A DNA stretch of 8,630 nucleotides from an uncultured Desulfovibrionaceae bacterium (GCA_947037905.1 CAMQUX010000046.1:1-8630), one strand, 5' to 3'; positions 1-6,327 are shown, numbered from the stretch's first letter. Notes: generated from the letters alone by a model not told the origin. Numbers and translations are program-made.

Positions 1-43
1 AAAACTCTTTCATATCACTCTATAATAAATTCTTCCAATATGA

Positions 44-709
44 CTAGATAGTTTGCCATATTCTTTTTACAGACTCTTGTCCTTGCTCTAGTTCATTTAA
101 AACAAGCTCTGGCACTAAAGAAGAAATATCTTCTCCTTTTAAGTATTTTTCACGAATAACTGTAGAGCTTACTTCATATAATGGATTATTTACTATCTGT
201 AAACCATGCTTTTTATCTGCTGACAAATACCATTTTTTTTCGCACTTATCGTAGCGTGCATTGGGGAAATTTTTTTCTATAAAATTTTTTATTGCCACGT
301 CTTGCTCAGAGAACCGCTGTAAAATTACAAATTCTGCTAAAAATGGAAGCAGTAGCCCATTTTTCCATGTATCTAAAGCTAAAAAACTCTCTGCTCCTAA
401 AACAAAAAAAATCTCTGCTTGTGGGTTTTCTTTATTATAAGCACCTAAAGTTTCTTCTGTGTACGATTTGCCTAAACGATTCGCTTCTAAGGTATTTATT
501 CTTATGTTTTCTAATCCATCTACTGCTAAAGATAATAAGCGCAGACGAAATTCCCAAGGCAAAATAGACATATTCTCTTTATGCGGTGCATTATAGCTTG
601 GCACAAAATCAAAACGATCTAAGGAAAGTTTTTGCTGCACATAAACGGCTAAAGCTTTGTGTCCGTTATGAACTGGATTAAATGTTCCGCCAAAAATGCC
701 TATTCTCAC
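44..709 (-). CDS. nadD: Nicotinate-nucleotide adenylyltransferase (NadD)
   Basis: Cytosolic enzyme that transfers AMP from ATP to nicotinate mononucleotide, giving deamido-NAD, the penultimate step of NAD synthesis. With the start chosen here the protein has 221 residues, normal for the family. The nucleotidyltransferase motif GGTFNPVHNGH is at residues 7-17 and holds the HxGH ATP-binding signature. A PHK segment lies at about 42-44, LGAES...W near 104-115, and the C-terminal SSTVIR motif at about 181-186. The frame stays open upstream to an ATG at 764-766, giving 19 extra residues. I prefer the GTG at 707-709 because AAGGG precedes it at good spacing and family homology begins there; neither upstream ATG has a visible ribosome binding site. 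The gene lies downstream of proA in the same direction, an arrangement found in many Proteobacteria, but a 244-base gap with hairpins separates them. Family certain; start fairly sure. Confidence 0.95.
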   Translation of the reverse strand: MRIGIFGGTFNPVHNGHKALAVYVQQKLSLDRFDFVPSYNAPHKENMSILPWEFRLRLLSLAVDGLENIRINTLEANRLGKSYTEETLGAYNKENPQAEIFFVLGAESFLALDTWKNGLLLPFLAEFVILQRFSEQDVAIKNFIEKNFPNARYDKCEKKWYLSADKKHGLQIVNNPLYEVSSTVIREKYLKGEDISSLVPELVLNELEQGQESVKRIWQTI

Positions 710-803
710 TCTTTTTCCCTTAATAAATATTTCTAGCATACAAGATACATGAATTTTTTTATACACTTTAAAGAAAATATTTCATCATATCTTTTCTATC
801 TAT

Positions 804-874
804 TAGATATTACTGTATCTATAATTATCTTTTTAAAGATTCATAAGAATTATAAGCCTTTATAATAGTTATGA
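804..874. repeat. Cluster of three inverted repeats between proA and nadD
   Basis: Three adjacent hairpin-forming sequences fill this gap. The largest (841-874) has an outer 6-bp stem TCATAA/TTATGA, two mismatched positions, an inner 7-bp stem ATTATAA/TTATAAT and the loop GCCT. Next to it are ATCTTT-TT-AAAGAT (827-840) and TAGATA-N6-TATCTA (804-821). None is followed by a clear T-tract on the minus strand, so a standard intrinsic terminator for proA is doubtful. They could be RNA-processing structures, weak terminators or intergenic palindromes. The stems are nearly all A:T pairs, so chance in AT-rich DNA explains the two smaller ones easily. Confidence 0.5.
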
Positions 875-953
875 TATGCATAATAATTAACAATAAGCTA
901 GCTGAGTAATATAGTAAAAAAAATCAAAAACACTCACAATCAAATTATATTGA

Positions 954-2207
954 TTATACTCGAACTTGCCCTTGTCCAAATGCTATAAATTTCTCGCTCG
1001 TGAGTTCTTTAACACCCATTACACCATATGCGTGCAGTTTTGAGGTGGAAATACCAATCTCTGCACCAAGCCCTAATGCTCCGCCGTCATTAAAACGAGT
1101 TGAGGCATTAATAAGCACTAAAGAGGCATCTACCTCTTGTACAAATCGCATGGCGTTAGTATGATTTTCTGTGATTATTGCTTCTGTATGTTGCGAGCCA
1201 TGCTCTGCTATAAAAACTATTGCATCATCTAAATTTTTCACTATTTTTATAGCAAGTATTAAATCTGAAAATTCTTTGCCGAAATCTTCCTCTGTTGCAA
1301 GGCTTGCTCTTTCTGCTAAAATTTCTTTAGCCTGTCCGCAACAGCGCATGGCTACTTTCTCTTTTTCTAAACTATCTGCAAGTACTGGCAATATTTCTGC
1401 TGCTATTTTCTCGTGAATTAAAAGACATTCTAAAGAATTACAAGCACTTGGGTACTGTGTTTTTGCGTTTATAACAAGATTTGGCACATCTACAAGTTTT
1501 GCACTTTCGTCTAAAAACATATGACAAACACCTTTATAGTGTTTAAGCACTGGCATTCTTGCTTCGTTTACTACCATTTTAACAAGTTGTTCTCCTCCAC
1601 GAGGGATAACAACATCTACATACTCATCGAGTGTGAGCAGTGTGCTTATGGCTTTTCTGTCGGTTGTTGGGAGACTTTGGGCTGCGTCTTTTGGGAGTTG
1701 TGCTATTTCTAAGGCTCTATGTAGTAGCTGTGTTAGGCATGTGTTGGAATGAAAAGCTTCTGAGCCGCCACGCAGAATAATTGCGTTGCCTGCTAAAATA
1801 CATAATATGGCAGCGTCTATTGTTACACTTGGGCGAGATTCGTAAATCATAGCTATAACACCAAGTGGCACACGCATTTTACCAACTAGTAGTCCGTTTG
1901 GACGTTTTTCAAATGAAGAAAGGGAGCCAATAGGGTCTGGAACTGCTGAGAGCTCTTTGCAAGCTAAAATCATATTTGCAAGCACTTGTTCTGATATTTC
2001 TAGTCTGTTTATTTTTGCCTGACTGGTATTTTCTTTTTGAGCGGATATAATATCTTGCTTATTTGCTGAAAAAATTGTCTCTTTTTCTTCTTCTAAAATA
2101 TCTGCAAGATTCAACAGAAATATTTTCTTCTGTTCTGCTGAAACACATGAAAGAGTCTTTGCAGCTTTTTTGGCATTTTTTGCCAGTGCGATTATATTTT
2201 CGTCCAT
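954..2207 (-). CDS. proA: Gamma-glutamyl phosphate reductase (ProA)
   Basis: NADPH-dependent reduction of gamma-glutamyl phosphate to glutamate-5-semialdehyde, the second step of proline synthesis from glutamate, in the cytosol. The 417-residue length matches the family. Signatures run the full length: the IYESRPSVTIDAA segment near 121-133, ILRGGSEAFHSN near 144-155, IPRGGEQLV near 201-209, the catalytic cysteine in YPSACNSLE (Cys at about 256) and the C-terminal STRFNDGGALGLGAEIGIST block. The frame can be extended to a TTG at 2217-2219, but the ATG at 2205-2207 has GAGGA five bases upstream, so I start there. ProA works with glutamate 5-kinase (proB), which is not in this window; in many relatives proB lies immediately upstream, so here proA looks separated from it. 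Upstream lie a tandem 18-bp duplication and hairpins. No truncation or missing catalytic residue. Confidence 0.97.
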   Translation of the reverse strand: MDENIIALAKNAKKAAKTLSCVSAEQKKIFLLNLADILEEEKETIFSANKQDIISAQKENTSQAKINRLEISEQVLANMILACKELSAVPDPIGSLSSFEKRPNGLLVGKMRVPLGVIAMIYESRPSVTIDAAILCILAGNAIILRGGSEAFHSNTCLTQLLHRALEIAQLPKDAAQSLPTTDRKAISTLLTLDEYVDVVIPRGGEQLVKMVVNEARMPVLKHYKGVCHMFLDESAKLVDVPNLVINAKTQYPSACNSLECLLIHEKIAAEILPVLADSLEKEKVAMRCCGQAKEILAERASLATEEDFGKEFSDLILAIKIVKNLDDAIVFIAEHGSQHTEAIITENHTNAMRFVQEVDASLVLINASTRFNDGGALGLGAEIGISTSKLHAYGVMGVKELTSEKFIAFGQGQVRV

Positions 2208-2252
2208 ACATATCCTCAAACTATCAATTAATATATCTAAAATCTATCAGCT

Positions 2253-2288
2253 CTATGAACTATACAAATTCTATGAACTATGCAAATT
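2253..2288. repeat. Tandem 18-bp duplication upstream of proA
   Basis: Two head-to-tail 18-bp units (2253-2270 and 2271-2288) that match at 17 of 18 positions, the single difference being A/G at the twelfth base. They begin about 46 bp upstream of the proA start codon, where a promoter or regulator site for proA would be expected. No clear -35/-10 pair is unambiguous here. The repeat could be a slippage duplication or a duplicated binding site. Confidence 0.8.
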
Positions 2289-2350
2289 CTGTAAAATACC
2301 TATTAAGCGCCATATAAAATATCAATAATTTATTCGTGATCTTAATGCCA

Positions 2351-2397
2351 ATACCGTGGAAGGTATCGATAACTTATAAAAATATTTATAAGCTATC
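2351..2397. repeat. Two adjacent inverted repeats downstream of the mscS-type gene
   Basis: A 5-bp stem ATACC/GGTAT (2351-2366) is followed by a larger hairpin (2368-2397): GATA, one mismatch, CTTATAAA, the loop AATA, TTTATAAG, one mismatch, TATC, making 12 paired positions. It lies between the end of the minus-strand mscS-type gene and proA. There is no T-tract after it on the minus strand. It may stabilise the 3' end of the channel mRNA or be a weak terminator. Confidence 0.55.
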
Positions 2398-2421
2398 TCT
2401 TAACTATTTATACAAATAATC

Positions 2422-2445
2422 TCTAGGAAGAATATCTAGGAAGAA
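2422..2445. repeat. 11-bp direct repeat just downstream of the mscS-type gene
   Basis: TCTAGGAAGAA occurs at 2422-2432 and again at 2435-2445, a perfect 11-bp repeat with a 13-bp period, 18-41 bases past the stop codon of the channel gene. Function unknown; possibly simple slippage. Confidence 0.75.
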
Positions 2446-2462
2446 ATGCTCAAGTCATATTC

Positions 2463-3329
2463 TTAATTATAATATAAATGAATATTATCTTTCTCTTCCA
2501 CCATTTCTAAAAAACGCTCGCTTACAAAACTGCTACCGTCTCTAATTTGTCGTACTGGCGCTAGGTAGCGAAGAGTTAGTTGTGTGCCGTGCGCTGTTAC
2601 TTTTGTATAAACGATAGGATCGAGCTTTCGGTACACCACATACCCACTATAAATTTTATCAAAATCTCTTAGTACTTTATTATGATCTACCTGCCATTTC
2701 TCACCTTGCTCTTTTGCTACCACTAAAAGAAGCTCTTTTGCATCTTTCCAATTACTCTCTGCTGTTAGTGTAAATTCGAGCTCTGTCCAGAGGAAAGAAC
2801 AGCCTCGTGTATAATTTACTATTGGGTGTAGTAAAACAAGATTATTAGGAATTTTGAGCATACGCCCTGTTGATTGTCTATCTACCCCAAGTCCTTTTAC
2901 CTCTATAAGTGTAATATAACTTGGTCCTTTTTCAATAACATCGCCTACGACACCATTTATTTCAATTCTGTCACCCATAGTGAAAAGTTCTCGCCATATG
3001 ATAACAAAAAAAGCGGTAAAATTGAGAATAAATTCTTTGTTTGCGATAGCAAGACCTGCACCAATCATCCCTAACAGACCAAATATAGAAGAAGTATTTG
3101 GCGCCCAGAGAATAAAAAGAGCAACTATTGCAAGTACTACAATAAAGCCTGAAGTAAAATGTTCCAGTAAATAACGTCTATGCAAGGTAATTTTTCGAAA
3201 TTTGCTACGAAACAAAAGTGTGGAAAAATGCCGTAAACCAAAAGCTACTATAAAAATAGCAACAGAATATGCTAAAAATTCCCAGCGAATATTTGCTATA
3301 TCTAAAGTACTGAGCAAATTTGGTCCCAT
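2463..3329 (-). CDS. Small-conductance mechanosensitive channel, MscS family
   Basis: Predicted inner-membrane channel that opens under membrane tension and releases solutes on osmotic downshock. The 288-residue length matches the small three-helix MscS type. Visible layout: TM1 at about 15-36, TM2 at about 58-77, and the glycine/alanine-rich pore helix TM3 starting at about 81 (SIFGLLGMIGAGLAIANKE). The hallmark beta-domain entry GDRIEINGVVGDV is at about 119-131, KIPNNLVL at about 159-166, and an alpha/beta vestibule domain continues to the C-terminus. The ATG has AAGG at suitable spacing. The TM3 residues are more hydrophobic and bulkier than in E. coli MscS, so gating may differ. The gene diverges from rfbA and has a plausible promoter of its own. 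Assignment to a particular paralogue (MscS, YnaI, other) cannot be made by eye, so no symbol is given. Confidence 0.9.
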   Translation of the reverse strand: MGPNLLSTLDIANIRWEFLAYSVAIFIVAFGLRHFSTLLFRSKFRKITLHRRYLLEHFTSGFIVVLAIVALFILWAPNTSSIFGLLGMIGAGLAIANKEFILNFTAFFVIIWRELFTMGDRIEINGVVGDVIEKGPSYITLIEVKGLGVDRQSTGRMLKIPNNLVLLHPIVNYTRGCSFLWTELEFTLTAESNWKDAKELLLVVAKEQGEKWQVDHNKVLRDFDKIYSGYVVYRKLDPIVYTKVTAHGTQLTLRYLAPVRQIRDGSSFVSERFLEMVEEKDNIHLYYN

Positions 3330-3397
3330 AAAATACCTTCTCTCTTTTTTATTTAATACCTTGTTTCAATTTTTTTACTCTTAGACTACTAAGCTAT

Positions 3398-3426
3398 ATT
3401 CTATAAACTTAGCCTAAATAAAGCAA
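3398..3426 (-). promoter_or_regulatory. Sigma-70-type promoter for the mscS-type gene
   Basis: On the minus strand a TTGCTT -35 (3421-3426) and a TAGAAT -10 (3398-3403) are 17 bases apart. The predicted start, near 3391, would give a leader of about 60 nt. The -10 sits inside an inverted repeat, CTAAG...CTTAG (3389-3412), which could be an operator. In AT-rich DNA such matches occur by chance, but position and spacing are good. Confidence 0.5.
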
Positions 3427-3464
3427 GTATCCTTTTTAATTCTGAGTATTTTTCTTTTAAAACG

Positions 3465-3486
3465 CTCTATTTTTATTAGAATAGAG
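3465..3486. repeat. Inverted repeat in the divergent mscS-rfbA region
   Basis: A perfect 7-bp inverted repeat, CTCTATT / AATAGAG, around an 8-base loop. It lies about 30-51 bp upstream of the predicted rfbA -35 box and about 40 bp upstream of the opposite promoter's -35. It could be a binding site for a dimeric regulator serving one or both genes; no regulator is identified. Confidence 0.45.
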
Positions 3487-3515
3487 ACAAACTAAGATGT
3501 AAATTCTTTCTTTTC

Positions 3516-3544
3516 TTGCTTTTTTAAGTTGATTTGAATATTAT
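3516..3544 (+). promoter_or_regulatory. Sigma-70-type promoter for rfbA
   Basis: TTGCTT (3516-3521) and TATTAT (3539-3544) are separated by 17 bases, followed by a short leader and AAAAGGA six bases before the rfbA ATG. The -35 hexamer is identical to that predicted for the divergent gene. Predicted by eye only. Confidence 0.5.
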
Positions 3545-3571
3545 TATTTACTTATTTTAAAAGGATATACA

Positions 3572-4474
3572 ATGAATCACATATCAAAACGCAAAGGTAT
3601 TATTTTAGCTGGAGGCTCTGGAACAAGGCTTTACCCTCTTACCCTTGGTATGAGCAAACAACTTATGCCTATATACGATAAACCTATGATTTATTATCCG
3701 CTTAGTATTCTTATGCTCTCTGGCATTAAAGATATTCTTATAATTTCTACTCCAAAAGACCTTCCTTCATTCAAACTTCTTTTAGGTGATGGAAGCCAAC
3801 TTGGCATTACTATTTCTTACAAAGAACAACCTTCGCCTGATGGGCTAGCACAAGCTTTCATACTTGGAGAATCTTTTATAGGAGATAGCAATACTGCTTT
3901 AATACTTGGAGATAATATCTTTTTTGGCGACTCACTTGTAAAAAAACTAGAACTTGCAGATTTGCAAACAGAAGGTGCAACTCTTTTTGGCTATGGTGTT
4001 ACCGACCCTACAGCTTATGGTGTTGCTAGTTTTGATAAAGATGGAAACCTTACGGGCATTGAAGAAAAACCTGAAAAACCTCAATCAAATTACGCTATTA
4101 CAGGGCTTTATTTTTATGACAATACTGTTGTTGATAAGGCAAAATCGTTAAAGCCATCTAAAAGAGGTGAGCTTGAGATAACAGATGTTAATAATTTATA
4201 CCTAAAAGAAAACAAATTACACCTCACTCGTCTTGGGCGTGGGAATGCTTGGCTTGATACAGGAACCCACGATAATCTTCTTGATGCATCTCTTTTTGTA
4301 CAAACTGTAGAAAGGCGCCAAGGATTAAAAATTGCCTGTATTGAAGAAATTGCATACTTAAAAAAATTCATCACAGAAAAAGAATTGATACAGCTTGCTG
4401 AAAAATACAAAAAAAACGGCTACGGTCAGTATCTATTAAATATTGCTCAAAACCCTTATACTGCAGATATATAA
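3572..4474 (+). CDS. rfbA: Glucose-1-phosphate thymidylyltransferase (RfbA/RmlA)
   Basis: Condenses dTTP and glucose-1-phosphate to dTDP-glucose and pyrophosphate, the entry step to dTDP-L-rhamnose and other deoxysugars of lipopolysaccharide or glycans; cytosolic. The 300-residue length is close to the usual 290-300. Motifs: nucleotide-binding GGSGTRL at 14-20, SKQLMP at 28-33, LGDN at 112-115 (Asp114, expected Mg ligand), EEKP at 164-167, RGELEITDVN near 198-207 and GNAWLDTGTHD at 224-234 (Asp229, second expected Mg ligand). All catalytic motifs appear intact. The ATG has AAAAGGA six bases upstream. It stands alone: rfbB, rfbC and rfbD are not nearby, and a strong terminator follows. Whether the organism makes rhamnose or another dTDP-sugar cannot be told from here. 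Confidence 0.96.
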   Translation: MNHISKRKGIILAGGSGTRLYPLTLGMSKQLMPIYDKPMIYYPLSILMLSGIKDILIISTPKDLPSFKLLLGDGSQLGITISYKEQPSPDGLAQAFILGESFIGDSNTALILGDNIFFGDSLVKKLELADLQTEGATLFGYGVTDPTAYGVASFDKDGNLTGIEEKPEKPQSNYAITGLYFYDNTVVDKAKSLKPSKRGELEITDVNNLYLKENKLHLTRLGRGNAWLDTGTHDNLLDASLFVQTVERRQGLKIACIEEIAYLKKFITEKELIQLAEKYKKNGYGQYLLNIAQNPYTADI

Positions 4475-4501
4475 CTGAAATAAGCCTCACTAAAAATATA
4501 C

Positions 4502-4556
4502 ACGCTTTGAATACCATATCTTAATAGTTCTACTTATGGGTTCAAAGCGTTTTTTT
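4502..4556 (+). terminator. Intrinsic terminator of rfbA
   Basis: A perfect 10-bp stem, ACGCTTTGAA (4502-4511) with TTCAAAGCGT (4541-4550), extends inward as CCATA/TATGG (4514-4518, 4535-4539) past a small internal loop. Seven T residues follow (4550-4556). It begins 28 bases after the rfbA stop codon. This is the strongest terminator in the window. Confidence 0.93.
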
Positions 4557-4885
4557 AATACTTCTTTTTTATTCTTTTTAAATATTTATCAGGCATCGTT
4601 AATCTGTCAACTCTTTAGCTTTTTTCTTTATTATTCTAAATAGAAAACATTACTCGCTATAAAAATTTTTACGTAATAACCACTCTGCCCTAATATTTTT
4701 CGCCATTTCCCCCTAACAGTACACTTCTCATTCTACACCAATCCTTACACAAACCATCTCTCTATCATTAAAACTCCTCATTTTTATTTTTAAGAAAAAC
4801 TAGAGTGCAAAATAGCCCCTCATAATTAAGCTACTTTCTAGCAAGTAACATACATCTCTTAAAATACTCCTAATCAACTAAGAAC

Positions 4886-4934
4886 TTATTTTCCTTATTC
4901 TCTCATTCATAATTTATTTTCCTTATTCTCTCAT
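4886..4934. repeat. Perfect 21-bp direct repeat, 28-bp period
   Basis: The pyrimidine-rich 21-mer at 4886-4906 recurs without mismatch at 4914-4934, separated by seven bases. Its core is TTTTCCTTATTCTCTCAT. It lies about 350 bases upstream of the flagellin promoter. Function unknown. Confidence 0.9.
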
Positions 4935-4984
4935 AATATATGCTCTCTACACTCGCCATTTATTTACTCACATTTATAACAAGC

Positions 4985-5008
4985 CTTTTTACCTTTTTAC
5001 CTTTTTAC
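4985..5008. repeat. Three tandem copies of CTTTTTAC
   Basis: The octamer CTTTTTAC is repeated exactly three times head to tail over 24 bases. It is a simple-sequence tract prone to slippage, about 250 bases upstream of the flagellin promoter, which is too far to change promoter spacing directly. Confidence 0.9.
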
Positions 5009-5039
5009 AGATTAACGCGCATCAAATGCCACTCACTTA

Positions 5040-5081
5040 GTATTTACTGTATACATTTTATAAATATGCTTACATAAATAC
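5040..5081. repeat. Long imperfect inverted repeat upstream of the flagellin
   Basis: GTATTTA plus TGTA (5040-5051, with a one-base bulge at 5047) can pair with TACATAAATAC (5071-5081), an 11-bp stem around a 19-base loop. No T-tract follows. It could be a fold in a transcript or chance in AT-rich DNA. Confidence 0.45.
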
Positions 5082-5254
5082 GCTCATATCTTCCTTCCGT
5101 ACATCTAGAACAATCAGTATACATAGTTAAAAAATCAACTCACATGGTAGTATTTTCCCATTTTCTTTTTTTGTAGACATAATTTTGACACTAAAAGAGG
5201 CAAAAAAGTCACTATTTCAAGTCTAAATACTTAATTTTAATAACTATTTCACTA

Positions 5255-5271
5255 TTGGCATATATAATGCT
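5255..5271 (+). promoter_or_regulatory. Sigma-54 (-24/-12) promoter of the flagellin gene
   Basis: TTGGCA followed by TGCT places GG (5257-5258) and GC (5269-5270) exactly ten bases apart, the invariant spacing of sigma-54 promoters (consensus TTGGCACG-N4-TTGC). It lies 66-82 bases upstream of the flagellin ATG and predicts a start near 5282 and a leader of about 55 nt. Late flagellar genes use sigma-54 in many bacteria. No equally good sigma-28 match was seen. Confidence 0.8.
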
Positions 5272-5336
5272 TTGAGAATGCATACTATTTTAAAAAATTC
5301 ACACTTAAATAAAAATTAAAACGTTGGAGAATTATT

Positions 5337-6245
5337 ATGTCTTTAGTTATTAACCATAATATGATGGCTTTAAATGTTAGCAGAAACCTAGGTAATTCTT
5401 ACGGGAATTTAAGTACGTCTACTCGTCGCCTTTCTTCTGGATTACGTATTGGTACTGCTGCCGATGATGCTGCAGGACTTGCAATTCGAGAGCTTATGCG
5501 CTCAGATATTCAAACACTTCATCAAGGTGTTAGAAATGCAAATGATGGCGTATCTCTCATTCAAACAGCAGATGGTGCGTTACAAACAATAGATGACAAA
5601 CTCATTCGCATGAAAGAACTTGCAGAGCAAGCTGCAACTGGTACATACAATTCAGACCAACGTATGATAATAGATTCTGAATATCAAGCAATGGCATCTG
5701 AAATAACACGTATTTCACAGGCTACAGATTTTAATGGTATTCATCTCCTTGATGGAAATCTTTCTGGTGATGTATCTGCCCATAATGGTACTGGAGTAGC
5801 ATCTAAGGGTCCTGTACGCATTCACTTTGGAACTGGAAATGACTCCACAGAAGATTTTTATCATGTATCAATCGGTAATTCTTCTTCTGAAGCATTAGGG
5901 CTTGGAAGTAATGCCGCAATTCCTGTCAATCCTGATATTGATGGCAGAAATATCACAACTCAGGATGCTGCAGGAAAAGCATTAAAAGCACTCGATTTAG
6001 CTATTATATCAAAAGATACTATCCGTGCAAATCTTGGAGCCATGCAAAACCGTCTTGAAGCAACTATTGATAACCTGACTATTCAATCAGAAAATGTTCA
6101 AGCAGCAGAATCCCGTATTTCAGACGTTGACGTTGCTACAGAAATGACTGAATTTACTCGTCAACAAATTCTCACACAAACAGCTACAGCTATGCTTGCA
6201 CAAGCAAACGAATTACCAAAAATGGCACAACAGCTTCTTGGTTAA
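5337..6245 (+). CDS. fliC: Flagellin, filament structural protein
   Basis: Exported through the flagellar type III apparatus and polymerised into the filament. The 302-residue protein is short for a flagellin: conserved N-terminal D0/D1 helices (about 1-140), a small variable segment (about 141-215) in place of the large D2/D3 domains, and conserved C-terminal D1/D0 helices (about 216-302, ending MAQQLLG). The N-terminal block, with RRLSSGLRIGTAADDAAGLA near 30-49, is typical, and the overall style is like Desulfovibrio flagellins. GGAG lies seven bases before the ATG. The gene is monocistronic, between a sigma-54-type promoter and a terminator, with no other flagellar gene nearby. The R91/L95/E115 surface resembles the TLR5-recognised site of enteric flagellins. 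The symbol is generic (fliC, flaA and flaB are all used for this family). Confidence 0.97.
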   Translation: MSLVINHNMMALNVSRNLGNSYGNLSTSTRRLSSGLRIGTAADDAAGLAIRELMRSDIQTLHQGVRNANDGVSLIQTADGALQTIDDKLIRMKELAEQAATGTYNSDQRMIIDSEYQAMASEITRISQATDFNGIHLLDGNLSGDVSAHNGTGVASKGPVRIHFGTGNDSTEDFYHVSIGNSSSEALGLGSNAAIPVNPDIDGRNITTQDAAGKALKALDLAIISKDTIRANLGAMQNRLEATIDNLTIQSENVQAAESRISDVDVATEMTEFTRQQILTQTATAMLAQANELPKMAQQLLG

Positions 6246-6298
6246 TTATTTTCAAAAAAATTATATATTGTTACTTATTTTTAAAAAAAATCAAAAAG

Positions 6299-6327
6299 AA
6301 AAAGAGAGGAACATTCCTCTCTTTTTT
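6299..6327. terminator. Bidirectional terminator between flagellin and rnc
   Basis: GAGAGGAA (6304-6311) pairs with TTCCTCTC (6314-6321), extended by flanking A:T pairs, with a run of six T on the + strand (6322-6327). The run of A before it gives a T-tract on the minus strand too, so it can end both the flagellin transcript and, about 130 bases past its stop codon, rnc. Confidence 0.9.

Larger units (their letters stand above)
4557..5254. other. Gene-free, C-rich/G-poor intergenic stretch before the flagellin
   Basis: About 700 bases with no open frame that I recognise as a gene and no RNA gene that I can identify. By hand count, 4561-5160 holds about 140 C but only about 38 G on the + strand, far more skewed than the flanking genes. 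It contains a 21-bp direct repeat (4886-4934), a triple CTTTTTAC repeat (4985-5008) and a potential hairpin (5040-5081). It may be a decayed minus-strand gene, a promoter-upstream region with regulator sites, or a place where strand-biased mutation has gone unchecked. Confidence 0.7.

Noticed and set aside
1..43. Possible start of another minus-strand gene (ATG at 11-13) just past nadD
   Set aside because: Only four codons would lie in the window and the GGAAG upstream is too far from the ATG, so it cannot be judged.
292..567. Plus-strand open frame of 91 codons
   Set aside because: Lies wholly inside nadD on the other strand, with biased composition and no recognisable domain.
710..766. N-terminal extension of NadD to the ATG at 764-766 or 737-739
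   Set aside because: No ribosome binding site before either ATG, and family homology starts at the GTG at 707-709, which has AAGGG upstream.
1171..1416. Plus-strand open frame inside proA
   Set aside because: Antisense shadow of the conserved proA coding sequence; proA is intact across it.
2063..2317. Plus-strand open frame overlapping the start of proA
   Set aside because: Mostly antisense to proA; its end only translates the 18-bp tandem repeat (NYTNSMNYANS). No domain seen.
4114..4410. Minus-strand open frame of 98 codons inside rfbA
   Set aside because: Antisense shadow of a fully conserved gene.
4886..5008. CRISPR-like array
   Set aside because: Only two copies of one repeat with a 7-base gap and an unrelated octamer tract; no spacers of regular length and no cas genes.
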